A stretch of DNA of 64,000 nt, from positions 5,456,001 to 5,520,000 of the forward strand of contig NC_080672.1 in the NCBI RefSeq assembly GCF_030247195.1. Reading direction: 5' to 3'. Each line of letters starts with the position of its first letter. The first letter of the stretch is position 1. The stretch comes from Topomyia yanbarensis. Lineage: Eukaryota; Arthropoda; Insecta; Diptera; Culicidae. The notes under the pieces are model-generated. The model was not told where the DNA came from. It did not search any database and saw nothing but the letters and a program-made list of their open reading frames with translations. The position numbers and the translations under genes were made by a program. Positions 38,601 through 53,600 of the stretch are shown here, piece after piece.

Positions 38601-41600
38601 AAATCGCACATATTTAGAACAACTTAACAACAAAATTCTTATTTAATTCACTACGTTTAGTGTAAAATGCGCTTGGAGATGACATGAGAAAAGTTTCCAT
38701 CCTGGAAAAATAGAGGAAGTTGAGGTATTAGGACATTTAATGAAAAAAATGTGATTTGTAGAGTTAAAGTCAAAAAAAAAATTGTTTCTATTTTTGTTGT
38801 ATTTCTAAGAATTTTTCACGTTCAACAAGGTACATTTTATGAAAATTGATTGAAGAATAATAGAGAAAATGATACAATTGACAAAAGATTCCGTTCGATT
38901 TCTGAGATATTTTCGCATTAGAAAAACTGTAAAATATGTATGATTTGCACCACAGAGCAGAAATTATTTTAAAAATAAATACCCAATATGTCAATATGAC
39001 CCAGTACCCCACTTTCCCGTATTTTTATAGAAACAGGAATATATCCGTCCAAATACTAAGGTTATTTCCTTTAAAAAGAGGTACAAATTGTAATTTTCTA
39101 ATTGCTACTTCAAAAGATATAGCATTTAATAAATTTTTCTTCCATAATTTCCCATAGCACCATTTTCAAAAATTTCAAGCGAAGTGAGCGGGAGTCTAGA
39201 ATTGTCCAAAAGATGTGAAATTTGGCACCTGAGTTTACTTTGACATTTGTCACAATATGGGAGGTCTTTGAAAATTCAAAAAAAAAATTGCGGTGCCCTA
39301 ATCGTCATTTTTTTTTTATTCATTTCGTTTATTTGATAGGCACAAATGCGTTAGCTTGGCGGTGCCAAATTCTTTTGTTTTTACATTTTGGATATTTTAA
39401 AACTAGGAGGTTACAATGGTGAAATATTTTTTTTTACATTTTGGATATTTTAAAACTAGGAGGTTACAATGGTGAAATATTTTTTTTTTTTTTAAAGAAA
39501 AATTTTACAGCTATCTTAAGACTAGAAATAAGATTCTATATACAAGAGAGGGAGCAAAAGATTTTTTTTTATGAAAAATTTTAAAACAACGAATTCAATA
39601 GTAATAGTTTTTTAGGAAATATTTACAGTTATCTTAAAACTAACAAAATAGTTTGGTACACAAAAGGGGGAACAAATGTTTATGAGAAAATTCACCGGTG
39701 TTTTAAAACTAGGGATACAATTCTATTTACAAGAACCCTAAACGTCATATATCATATTCCACAATCTACGAACTGGGACTTCTACGAAGAGGGCTTGGCG
39801 ACAAGATTCCATGGGTATTTTCCAACGATTGAATCTCCAAGTGACTCGGATGAGGTCGTAGATAAAACAAACCCACTCATAGTAGCAGCATACCAAGGTG
39901 GTCCACTTTGAGTTATACGTGCTTCTACGTGGTGGAATACCGATCTTCTTCGATTCAAAAAGTTCTGAAAAAATGCTTAGAACCGTAGAAACAGGAAAGG
40001 GTCGGATGCACATAAGTTGGCTCACAAAGCATACCGAAACAAGCCCTTTCATTCTCCCAGCGAAGTGGTTGGAAAATCTATTTTTCCACTTTGGTGCACT
40101 CTAGATTCTGAAAAATTATTTTACTGCCTACAACTTTGTAGAAGAGTTCTAATCAATTCGGGCGAAAATATTAATTTTCTATTGAAGTAAGTTTGTTTCG
40201 CATAGGGCATAACAGCACATGGTTTTAGTTTAGAAGTTAACTTCTGCAAAGTAATTAGTTTTCCGAAAAATGGTATAGATGCTTGAATGATATGTTCGGA
40301 AGAATTGCATTTAATAGTATACGCCATATTTCCGTTGAAGAATTTTAGTGTAACATGTCACCGAGTAGAGGACGAAAGCAGGAGAAATAAGATGCAATGT
40401 TAACATATTCAAAATCAATTACTACAAGAAGTTTATTACACAACTTTGTAGAAGTTCTATCTCTCTTCGTTCAAAAAAATAATTTAATTCTTACGTGTAC
40501 ACGCAACGCTTTTTGATAAAATGAATAAGTTCGTCACATTTGACTTCTGAACTAGCACCATGATTTATTGAGATTTGTTCAAAACTGACATAGCCACTAA
40601 TTTCAATGATTTTTTAGGATTTTCGATCGACTTAGAGGTGGAATGGTATGTCAGTTTTTCTGGTCGCTAAATCTATTCAATATAAATGAGGTAATGTCTT
40701 TTACATTTATTACTACTCTTCGTTTCTATGCATAAGAATGAAAATAAATAGTGGAGTTTGGGAAATGTATTAAAAAATAGACTAATTTCAAATCATTTTG
40801 ATCCCCTTGAATTGGTGATGTCAAATATATAAGTTGTCGTATATATGGTATACAAGGGAATGGTTATTAGTGGTAAAAAGATCACATAGTTGTTCTAAGA
40901 AAAATTGTGAGGTTCGTAATACGAACTGGAAGTATTGTTGGAACAAAACATAATTTCTATGGTTTTTTTAACCCTCCAAAGGCCCGGCTAGTTACAGTTA
41001 TCTAGTTTTAGTGAACTTGTAATTTGAAATACAAATGATCGTGCGTTTTCGGGCTTTCGATTCTTTCACTGATAAAACGACAAAAAAGAGGCTTTCGATT
41101 TCATTGGGTCTTAGGAGCGATGCTTCTTGAAGTCACAATGTAAGCTTGCTTTTTTAGGGTTAAACTCCTTAAATTATGCAAACATCCCAAACGGGAAAAT
41201 TCCCTCCCCTACGTTGATGCTCATCAGTTTTAAAGAACCTGCTTTAAGGGATTACATTCACTTTATTTTTCAAAAATTCAAAAAAATTGCTACTTTATCT
41301 GAAAGTACCCGTCAACATATTTCCCAAATTTTTTTAGAGATCCGAGAAATAGATCGAAAATTACAGTGCTTCGTAAGTAAGTTAAAATTTTAAACTTAAT
41401 TATCTCGAAATGTTGCTTTTGCAAAAATGGCTTTTCCGTGACCACTCAATTGTTCTTCTTTATTTATTTTTTTCAACTGACTATCAGGAAAATTTGTCCC
41501 TATCTAATGCTAACATTATTGTACACAGTACATACGACAATATCCCCTGAAAGGTTGTCATTTTCAACATCTCAGCCCACAGTCCAACCATTGCAAGCCT

Positions 41601-44600
41601 TTGGAATGCCCCTTGATCGATGCACATTGTCTCACCTAGACCATCATATTCAACCATCAAGTCTGTATAGAATGTAATGTGAAGTAGGTGAACGATTACT
41701 TTACCATTTCACCGCGTAGTAACTGCAGGTGACCACCGATCGTGGCAGTCATGCAACCTGGCGAGTTCGACTTAAAACGGAAATATATGTAAGCACCATA
41801 GTGATCACGTTTGTACTGGTGAGTAGTGCCGTCCGTACATGCAGCATGCAGACGCAGTTGGTGACCAGGTGATCTAACCACTGCCGCCCAGGTGAAGCGC
41901 CGAGAGAATGGGAGAGACACGATAGCTGTGTGTAATTTTGCTGACGATCATGCTGTTTCGTTCATCATCTGAAGAAGTTTTTATTGTGGATCCCACTTTA
42001 AAAATGTTACACAAAATACGGACATTTATTCGAATCCTTGTAATAACTCAGTATACTTGTCAATATTAAGGTTTTTCTCTCAACCGTTAGTAGATTATTT
42101 AACAGTTATGTATATGTAACAGTTTCGCGTTTGTAGACACCGGTAAACTTCTCTCATATTGTCTCGATTCACTGACCACCCTCTGCTTTTGTAATGTTTT
42201 CATCATTGTTTTATATTTTACTTGCTATTTTTATTCCACTCTTTCATTGACCTGTGTATGGGGGATCATTTTCTGACCATATTACTCCCGCACACATTTC
42301 ACCCGAGCTGAAGGTGTGTTTGACTTGGGCACTTGGCTTGGCTTTTCCCGTACTGGAAATGTGCGAAGAATTATAGAATTTGTCAGTTGATGATAGAACT
42401 TTGTCCAGTTTAGCCAGACTATACTGTCCATTGGACTGGACGCGTGAATGAGTTGTGAGGTTCAATTGAGGAAGCCGAGAACAAAGCGTGGTGAAACCTT
42501 GATTTTTTATATTGTTTGATATTGTTACAGACCATATCAATTCATGTGTGTCATTTAGGAGATGAATTTAACCAATCAAACTAACTGATCGGACAGGGAA
42601 AAAAACTATGTGCTCTAGAAAAGTGTTTAATTTCGGAATATTTATGTAAGCTTTTGGACGACGTTTATTAGTAGAAGTAGAGTAGCTTCATCTTTAACAT
42701 ATCTAAAGGTAGTATTATATTTTAGCAAGAATACTAACGGCATAACCCTGCCTTTTTTAAAGACTAACACAGTTTACATGTTTAACGTGTAATTTACATG
42801 GTAGTGGATTCGAAAAACTAACAATCTAAAATAACGGCGAAGATCCACGAAGTTAACGGATCGTTTGTCCATACTCAGTTAGGTACAAGTTGAACATTTT
42901 GCGGAAGTGGTATTAATTTTTTTTTTCTATCACTTGTTGGCGTTCGTTCTACTGTCTACTGGCAATTCTTTATTGGGAAGTGCTTGATGGGTGAGTGCGA
43001 TTTTGATTCCAAAGTGGATTAGAAAGGAAGTGAAAATAGTTAATATACGAGACGAGACTTGCCTGCTTCCTGTGTTCTATGCAAAATTGTAAGGAACAAT
43101 TGTGACGCGTGATTTCAATCATAAATTTACGAACTTTTTTTTCGATCGAACTATACAACGTGAATTTATAACATGTTGGTCACCATCTGGTTTTCGGTTG
43201 TAATTACTTCAGTAAATCAAAAGTCTTGTTATTTTCTCGTGAACTGTTTTACGAATCCCGGATTGTTATTTATGTGTGCATTCATGCTTCGTGAACTGTT
43301 TTATTATTTCTAGTGTATTAATCCCGATTTATCATTCGTGCTCGTGAAATAGTTTACAGAAACATAAAATATTATTCGTCAATTCTTGAACAGGTTTTTG
43401 ATTCATAGTATATTATTCATGATCTACCTTGTGTTCTTGTGAAATTTAGAAGATATTTTCACTTTCATGCATAGTCTAGAAAATTGCATGTAAACTATTT
43501 CACAAAATACTAAATTAAAAATGTGCAATGCCGATTCTATTTTTTCAGAATCAATCATTATAACACGAAAAATGGATTTTTTGCACCCGATCTTTCCAGT
43601 TCAATATTTGACAACATATTTTTTCATTATAAAAAAAAACGATTTGGCAAAATCATTTTTTACAAAATTCCCTTTGAAAAAGGAAACGGATTTTTTTTTC
43701 AAAATCATTGTTTTACCCAAAAAATCGAAAATTTTCATCCGATTTTTGCGATTCTATGACTGTCAACAGCGATTATGTATATCTAGCCTAGTCTAGTCTA
43801 GTCTGCACATGCACATCCAATACATGTAGTGACCATGGAAAATTTCAGACATTTGTCTGGTCTTTTTCTTATAAATATTAATGATTGTGGCGCACATGGT
43901 ATGTGACACAATTAATAAAGTGACCAGCCATACGGTGCAGCATACACAATTACTGTAAAAAACTACACTTAGATATTACTAATTTATATAAGTTTCGTTC
44001 TCTACTGAAAAACAAAGAATGGAACCTAACCTACCAACCAGTGGTTATTCTCATAATTAAAAAATGGTTTAATCTTCCGGCAACCGCGCTAGTGCACTGA
44101 GTGCACGCTGCTCTGAAAGTCGAGCGAAATCGTCTTAGGACACCAGCGGCTCCTAGTTCAGTGGGCCATAAGCACGACTTGCGGAGGGTTAATAATCGGT
44201 TGGAGTTTAGATCTAAAAGTGATTCTAACTCTATTGTTGCCTCCTTAACGTTGAATCGTCGTAATACGATGAGATGGGTGGGATATAGGTTCTTAATTCT
44301 TTATCCGAACATGTGTGTCTTGGTTTAAGCACCGATACTTACTATTCGTATATTTAGGACGACTCAGTAAACCATTTTCTGCAATATATTTAATTAAGTG
44401 AGGGGTGAATCCCAGGAGTCCAGCAATTGCTTCAAAAACCCAAAGTCTCGGGATCAAACTCGGACGGATGGTAACGCTGTAGCACAGTGAGCACACATTG
44501 CTGTAAAACTCTAGCGAAATTGCCCTAGAGCTCCATGCGAACCAAACGTGACGATACCGTCAAAGAGCCAAAAGACACCAGTCAATAAAAAATTATTATT

Positions 44601-47600
44601 TGAACAATCTCACCGGTATGTCTGCCCAGTTCTGCTAATGCGCCATGCTGCTGAAAACATCAATGTGCAGACTTCTGGCTCAGTTCCTAACAATTTATGA
44701 CTCAATGCTATATTTCTTCTTAGTGAAGAAAAATTTAAGTAAAAATTATTTTTTATCCATTAAGGAGAAAATTGTTTAAAAACATCTTTCCGCATGAAGG
44801 GCACAAAAACTATATCTAAATCAGTTTTGGAATTTGCGTGTCCAATTCGTCTCCTCAGAATGCGACACTAATTCAGTAGGCGGTGGTCGGTTATTTTCGT
44901 CCGCGTCCCTTATCACCTATTTTTGTTACGTGATTCATCAACAGTGCCATCTTTGAAAATGAACAACCTTGGTTATGCAGTTATTTTTCCGTTCCGTTTT
45001 TATTGCAAATATAGTCTTGATTCTTTTATTTTCAAAATTGCACATATTTTTTCGTATGTAATTTTTGATGCTCGATGATTTGATAGCATTGTAATTTCTA
45101 ATTTCTGTGTTTGTTTAGGGTTTATTTGACCAAATAGGAAACTAATCCACAGGGCATTCAATGTACATAGCGAAAACGCATGGTCTTGTCTGAGTGGAAT
45201 GATAACTTAAATTATGTAGTATGAGGTTTTTGTATTGCCAATTCGTAAGCAGGTTCGCAAACAAGTCACCAATTTCCTTCAGTCTTATCAGCACGATGAA
45301 TAAATGTTTCATTGTCATGTTCCTTGGTTTGCTTTCAGTTCATTAAATCATGTTCATTACATATTATTTTCTCATTATATTGAGTAATTTCATATAGTCT
45401 TGAATATACATATTTCATGAGAATTTTATAATATTATAGCTTGATTTTTGTGTTAAAAGGCGACAAAACCGGGAATTGCCTTTTTATTTCATGCATCTTC
45501 TGCATTTTCTGGTTTTGATACATTGTTTTCTCAATTTAGTAATTTTGTTCTTCCTGCTTCCAAGTCGTAAATAGCGACGAAAACAGAACTCTCCTGCATC
45601 TTTTATACTTTCTTGTTTTTGCAGCAGCGGGTTAACCATAACTCGGGTTCTTATTTGCCCGAGAGATCCTTTTGTCAGGGCGGTCTTGGTGCCTCTACAA
45701 GAATTTCGGATTTCTGTAAACAAAAAGGTAAACAAACAAATCTATACTTCAATTTACCGACTTTTATTCTGCTCCTACTCTTCACGGCTGACGAGGCTAA
45801 ATGCTCTGTTATCGGTGGCGGAAGGGCGGATGATCTCTGCTGCTGCGAGAAATCGAAACGTTCATCCCAACTTATTGACTTATTGATTCAACCAGTCACA
45901 ACATTTTAGTCAACTTTCACCATAGTTTATTAATGTCTGTTCGCTGTATTATCACGTCATTTTCAAACTTAAATGGACATTGATTGGAAAGCGTAGAAAG
46001 CGACCAAAACCGCTGCTACTGTTTGCAACATTAAGCCTAATAATGAAAATTGAAGTCAAACATTATCTATAAATTATTTTGTTGATTGGCTAGTACGTGA
46101 TTTAGCAGCAATTGGCATCCGATTAAAACAAAAAAAATAATGACCGTTAGCGTTATTGCTACTGTGTACGTTTCTTCATATTAGCAAAATAAATAATACA
46201 CGAGTTTATTCGTGGGTAAATTTCACTAAACCGATGCTTTACCACTTTTTTCCGCCTAGTTTTACACGATTTTTTTCTTTTACGCGTTTTGTGGTTTATT
46301 GCACGATTGTTAGAGATATCACGGCTTTGTGAATTAACAGTGTATTAGTACGGAACGAATTTCTCGAATGAAAATGAAATTAAGTGTCAATCAAAATTTC
46401 GTTAAAATGATGCGAAAAGAAAAACTGTCTTCTCGGCTATATCGTTCTCAGCAAATTGAAATATTTTTTACGTAGTGCGCTTGAATTTAATGCCTGGTGT
46501 TTACAAAAAAGTACAGAGTGAACAGTGTGACATCACAAAACTCATCATTACTACAACGAATTCGGTGCAATTCCAAATTTTAGATGATAGTTGATATAAA
46601 CGAGTTCCAGAGGCGCCTTATAAATATATGTACTTTTGGTTAAGGGTATTAATATTCAATGAAAAATAACCATTTTTACAACTGCATGCTTGTTGGAGCG
46701 ATTCCGTGGGAATTAAAATTTTGCAAACCTAGCCTCGGTGCTGCAGTGGTGTTTTGCCAAATTCGTGCGCCTAAACTATTAAATTTGGGTCAATGGCGCC
46801 CTCGGTGGAATTTGTGGAGATTGCAAGCCCCTTTCGTATGGTGTTGTGGTTTTAATGATTATTCTTCCTAAAAACTATTTATCAACTTTCTTGTAAGTAC
46901 ATATATTAAGATTCTGTCTTCGGCAAAGTTATAGCGTCTGCCAACAACTTTGCTGAAGACATAAAGCCTTTATCTTTAAGGAGTTATATATGTTGAGATG
47001 CGGGAAAAAAGGGAAAAGTTTGAATTTTTGTAAAGGTATGTAGTCATATTTTTATGACATACTTGTTAAACGTCTAGCGTAGTGCAATGTCCAATTTGCA
47101 AAGTTCACTTGAGAACATAAAAAAATATTAATAATTATTGAAGTTACAGCAAATTCCGCAAAACGAGTTTCTTTCAAATAGGTTTACCGTGACTACTATT
47201 CCCGTCCAACAGCTCAACTGAAAGCATAAAACTAAAAAATATTCATTAGTTTATGTACCTCCTTGAACGATTGATTTAAAAAAAATCTTCTTTTTGGAAT
47301 CGGGGACGATTTTTCCAAAAAAAAACATTTTTTTTCACCTGGAAAAAATTATTAAAGAATTCATAACATTAATATGAAAATTTTGACAAAATATGGAATC
47401 GTTCAAAGACACGGCAGTTAAATTACGAACAAGCTAAAAAAAGTTTTTTTGCGTCCACTGCTCCGATATCTATAAAAATTTGAGACATTCCTAAGAACCT
47501 GAACTTTACGATTTCGATATTTTTGCCGACTTCAACATTTCTATATTACACAATTTTTATGATCGCATTATTTTTCCTATCTCGAGTATTTTCGATGATA

Positions 47601-50600
47601 TCAAATCATCTATAACTCTACTGGAGCCAAATAGAAACTAGGGAAATTCATTGAGTTTTATAGAGTTGATGTAGTACATCTCATTACAACTTGAGCTGGC
47701 TGCCGCTTATTTACTTTGAAGCTTTCGCTAATTTTATAAAAAATGCTCAATGATTTCTAAGTCACAAGAGGCAAATGAGCTCTTTTCCTATTTTCTACTT
47801 CTGCCCAAGTCAGACGTACAATCGAACCAAGTGAACAACAACTAGCAACCTCTCGATCTAGTGTGCATTGTCTCGAGAACAAAGGAAACATTTAATTTAC
47901 TCTTGCCATCATAAGTAAAGTTGACGAGAAAACTCTGCTCCGACCCAACACAGCGGCCGTTGACTTTAAATTCTGTTCAATAAGATTGAGTTTCCGTGAA
48001 GTGGAATACCCGCTGAAGGTGAAGATGCAGCTTAGGCTCAAGGAGGTTATGTATCTACAGTATCATCATCTTTGCAATGTAGTACTCATATCATTCAACG
48101 CGTTAGCCCAAGCCGAACGTTTCGTTTTGCAGAACAACTTGAAGCACGTGGCTGAAAGTGATAAAGTTGGAATTATGTAGATGTAAGGCTACATGACCTA
48201 TCACCACGTACCCCTCCTGATCTAATCGTAAAATACATGTCAAAATACGGAGAAGTAGAATCCGTTACACGTGATACGTGGAGAAATTTCTTCCCGGGTA
48301 CTCCTAACGGTGTTCTTGTGGTGAGGATGCGGATCGAAAGACCTATCACCTCCCACTTGGCTATAAAACTCAAAACCCACGAAGCTACTATTAACTAAAC
48401 GACGTTATGCACCCATGAGGGGCAAAATCCTACGTGCAAGTATTGTAATCAGACAGCGCACCACGGACAACCTTGCGCGGAAGATACAGAGGAGAATGCA
48501 TCTCTACCGATTGCCAACGCATCCACGGAAAACCAACCTAAAAAAGAGTTTTCAATACCAATACCTGAACCACAAACGGTTGCCAAATTTGTGGCAGCTC
48601 TTCAGTCCATATTGACAACTGCCAAAGCAGCACCCCAAAAACCACTGTAAGCAACATCGGTGAAGAAAATAATAACAATGACGACGGATTTAGATTGGTC
48701 ACCCGTAAGTGCAAGAAGCAGGAAAGAACATATGGTCGCGAGCATCAAGGCACTTTTGACGATGATGACCTTGATGCGGAGGACAGGAGAATTAAATGGT
48801 CCCCATGACGCAGTAGGCGAGCCGCAAAAGAAGGTCTCCGCTCGCAATAAAAAGTTGTGCGTACGAGATCCAACCGACAATCAATAATATGATTTTATTT
48901 TTATTTTTTACATATTGTAAACAGAAAGATCCACGGCTCCGTTAAGCGTCCGCTATGAGCCGTGTCAAATAAACGAAATATAAAAAATGATCTCTTCTCG
49001 ATAGATACGTTTCCTGATAAGACATATCTTTTTGGAACATGTTGACGCATTATCTTTATTAAAAGGATATCTCGAAAAAAGGTTTTAGGCGGCCATTCCA
49101 AATCTGCCTGTAATTTTGAATGTACTATAAATAGATATTTTTGGTTTTCAGTAAAGATGTTCGCAAAAACAAGTTTTTTAACATTTTTGAAGACTTCATG
49201 TTAATTAGTCCGTGTCATTTCATCTGTATTCAAAATGGTCATATTGAAGTAATCACAAAGCTTCAGGAGTGAGGTAGACTACTATGCTATATTTCACCCT
49301 AAGAAGGAAAATTGGGTAAACACCAAAATTTCTCCCTAGGGCGAAAATTCCAATTTTGGCCCTGGCGTCAGCCCGGTGCATTGGTCAAGTACCGTGGTTC
49401 TGAAGAAACGAAGTCGAAACGCAAACACCTGGACTAATTATAGTTAAGTTTCATGCCCTTCATGCATAATGACGGTTTTAAACCAATTTTCTCCTTAGGG
49501 AGTTATATAGACATCTCACTTCAAAGCGATCAGTCACTATAACTATATCACCAAAATAAAGGTCTTGGATCATTATAAAATATCCTAGAGGACATCATTG
49601 CTGTGCGGTTTACCGGTGCGGTGAATAATTTTCGCACGTTTTACATTTCTTACAAAAGAATTGCACAGGAATCGCTCGAACATGCATGCAGTTGTAAAAA
49701 TGTATCTTTTTCATTGAATATTAATACCCTTAACTAAGATTTTCTTCATGGTGATTCTACCTCACTTCTGAAGCTTTGTGATAACTTCAATATAACTATT
49801 TTGAACACAGATGAAAAGACACAGATTCTTGCTCCCCCTGCGCACTCGAGCGCTTTAGATTTATCCCCCTGTTCATCATCCCTGTGGTTTGATTGCTTGT
49901 GGAAAGCATCCCCACGGTAGCTAGCATCTACCAAACGGTTACTGGTCAGGGCCACCGAATGCAATCTATGTTTTATATGACATCACACGAAATATTGGTT
50001 GAAGATACGTGTCCGCGATATCCGACCAAATCGAATCCACACAAGCACTTCCACTGGAGGAAAAGTACTGGTTTCTGATTGATTTTATTCTCGATACCGC
50101 GATACGAGTGCTGTAGAAACCGCTCAAACTTTAAAGAATAAGTGAACCGATCTCAGAGGTAACAGGCAGACAGAACGCTTGAAGTTTTCTTTGGATTATG
50201 ATGATTAGTTTAAAATACGTTGATAATTTATTGTCCAAAAAAAAACAGAAATACTTTGGTTAATGACTGCAAAAATTGCATATCACCTACAAGTATACCT
50301 TTCTAACGATCACCAGATTATTGAACTCACTGAGTGAAGCGTGGATACATGTATCCGGGCATGAAGCCAAAGGCGTATATCGTAACGTTTTCGTTAATTC
50401 TTCTTATACAGTACAGCCTACTAATACTTAGGGGAATTGTGGGTAATACAGACACATGGCTATTTTAGACATTAAACTTCTAAAATTCTGATGAATTGTA
50501 AGTGTACCCTATTATTATGGATAAACTTGAATTATGAAACACTCAGTAGACCTTCAATACTATTAAACGGGTGCAATTTAAGCAAACATTGATAATGAGT

Positions 50601-53600
50601 AGTAATTTTCAAGTCTCTGGTTTTAAGGTTTATTGTAGAAAAAATCAATTTCTTCGCGGATTTTTTTCTTTATATCGATAATTTAACTCTTAGATGATAA
50701 CTTTGTTGAAAAAAAGTAAGTTGATTTATGAGTGAATAAGTTATCGTTTTAAAAATTTATATCCTGAAGGGGCAAGATGGACAGTCTTGATTAATTCGAT
50801 CGATTTATCCTTATAGAAAAATGTCTCGTGTATAAAACGAAAATCTAATCGTCAAACGTGGAGAACCGTCCAGTTTGTTGAAGTCTGACGTGCAGTAGAC
50901 TGCAGGATGTACGTGAATACGACATAGGCTAAATACGGAATGTCTAAAAAAGGTAGACAACTTCGTGCAGGTCCCATGCTCGCATTGTGTGCAATCGAGG
51001 AACTGATGTTGCTAACGGCACTTTTATTATATAACTTATCAGTTTTGTATAATAAGTGATCATTGAAAGTGATTGTATGGCACTCTTTATAATAACGGCA
51101 AAACGATATTCAAAAATACATCATTTGCTGCAAATCTGAACGTAATTTTCGCCTCGAATTAACCGCCGTATTTCCATATATCCATTTCAGCAGCAGTCTG
51201 AAAAAGTACAGATATTTGTTTGTTTTTTTTCTGTTTATTGATTTTTGTAACTTAATCCCTCTGGACACTAGAAAACCAACATGTGGAACTACAAACTAGA
51301 GGATTACATGTTGACAAAAACATACATCTTCTATGTAATATTGGAGTATATCCTTAATATGTCCGTCTTACCCCAAGTTCCCCTACCAACTTTGCATACG
51401 AGCAGAGCCGAAGTCTGCGTTAACTGAAAAAATGTTTACTTGTTTTATGCACTTGTAATGGGGTAGGGGTGATAGAAGTTTATTGAAATGTGCAATTGCT
51501 TGGACTTTATCCAAAAAATAATAAAAAGTTCAGCCAAAAAATCAATTACAGTTAGCCTCTTTCATTCATCGTAGTTTAAATAAATAAAACACAACATTAG
51601 CTAAAGCTATATTTACCTTTGAATTGCTATATTGACATTCAACAACTTATTTTAAAACATTCATCAATTAGGCTAATCTCAAAATTATATTTCACAAATG
51701 ACAGCAATTCTCTCACACACTTTGTATATACATAACCGATACAATATAAAACACAAAATACAGTCGTCGAGCTACACCGAGTCGCAGTTCTTGTCCATCA
51801 ACACAAATCACTCGTCCTGATTGACTACCATTATCTCATTCAGCCCGGTAAAAGCAATAAGCCCGGTAAAAGCAATAATATATATACACGGCATAAATTT
51901 CACGTTCAGCCGTCTTCAGCTGTGTCGTCGCGTTTGTTTACATCCGAATCAGAATAATGATCACCAATCCGACTCATCCTGGTACACTTATCTGCCACGG
52001 TGTCGACTTCCAATAGGACCAGCTGCAGTTCCGCTGACAATATTATTGTTAGACTCATCTCCTGCATCTTCAGTTTGAGTCTGCGTTCCTCTCGTACTGC
52101 CGGTTGCACTGATTTGGGTGACATACGAAATAAGTTTGATGAAGACCACCTCGATTGCGCAGAACATAAACAAGAACATGAACACGCCGATGTTTGCCTG
52201 CGGTTGTACCTTTCCCAGGGCCGACTGGTGCCTGTTGGCCATTCCACTAACAGTAGGTGGGGGTTCCACCAGAACGGTCAATGTTTCCACCATCAATGCG
52301 GAAAGAAGCATGCTGCCTTCAGTACATTCTTCTTCCGTTACGAACAGGACACGTAACACGACGCTCACACCGCAGATAAGTGATCTATACTAAGGACCGG
52401 TGGGTCGAATTCGCGACGATGCAATCGTACACTCAAATTGATTTCTTTAGTGCTGTTGTAACAAACCAGTTCTATGCACACTGTGTCTTTAATACTAACA
52501 AACGCTCACACTGCACGCCACGATCGCCAATAAGGTAGTGTTGATCACGCGCTGGAATGAAATGAAACGATCGCGCGTGGAGAGTGCGTCCCCCGAGTGT
52601 CCGAAGCGGTCTGAGACAGTTGACGTGGGGTACTAAAAAGTACGACACGCTGGCGCTGGTTAGAGCTATATCTACACCGCGCATTAGCGTGTAAAATACG
52701 CTTCCCCACCATTATGTTGCAATTGATTGTCACTTGGGCTTTCTTTCTCTCGGGCTATCAGTGTAAATTAAATTCAGCTAAAAGGTCCAAATTTGATGTA
52801 TGTGTTATCAGTCGGTGCAAAGGTTCATTCTCACAATGACAACAAGGTGTTAACCGAATTTTAATACTTTTACAACCATTTACCAAACTTTAAATTGCTA
52901 GAAAAATTAATTACAAATGCGTTACAAATAAAAATCTGGATAGTGGAACCACGATATTTTACATGTTGCTCGTAAATGGCTTTGACATCAGATGATAATA
53001 AGAAAATTGAACGTATTATACAAGATGTTCATTTTATTAGGAAGGGTCACTTCATTCTGAATTAAATTTGATGATAAAAAAAAACTCTTTTAGGCATATG
53101 ATCAAATATTAACGGTAACAGAGCTTCTAAAGTCTTGCTGTGGTTTACTAGTTTTATTCTAATACTTGAACCATCTTGAACAGTCTTGGAAATCTATATA
53201 ATCCCATAGATTTGGAGATTTTATACGGATCTTACGGATCCGTAGACGAATTCTACGGGAACTCGATACGGAAATACACGGTATTAAACGCAGACTCTAC
53301 TGGATACAACCCTTTTGATTCGATTAGAGTGTATATAATCGAATTATCTTAAATTAGTTATGGAATTTCAATTTCGGCTTCGTCTCATCAAAATGCGATA
53401 CTAACTTAGTGACAGCACTAAGCTTAACATTTTTACAAAATACATTTCTCTGAAACTAATGGTGCATTACGATACAATTTATCCACTATCAAATCTTCGC
53501 AAATAAGCCCCATCAAGAGATAAATTATTTAAATTCAATATTTTTTCTCGTTAAAAAGGACCCCAAATTGTATTTCTACTCTTTAAAAATATTTCTAATC

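Noticed and set aside
41696..41920. 74-codon minus frame in a less AT-rich patch
   Set aside because: No homology recognised, no splice sites, and the opposite strand is equally plausible.
52000..52393. Two + strand frames of 91-118 codons
   Set aside because: Antisense shadows of the candidate membrane-protein frame; composition is not protein-like.
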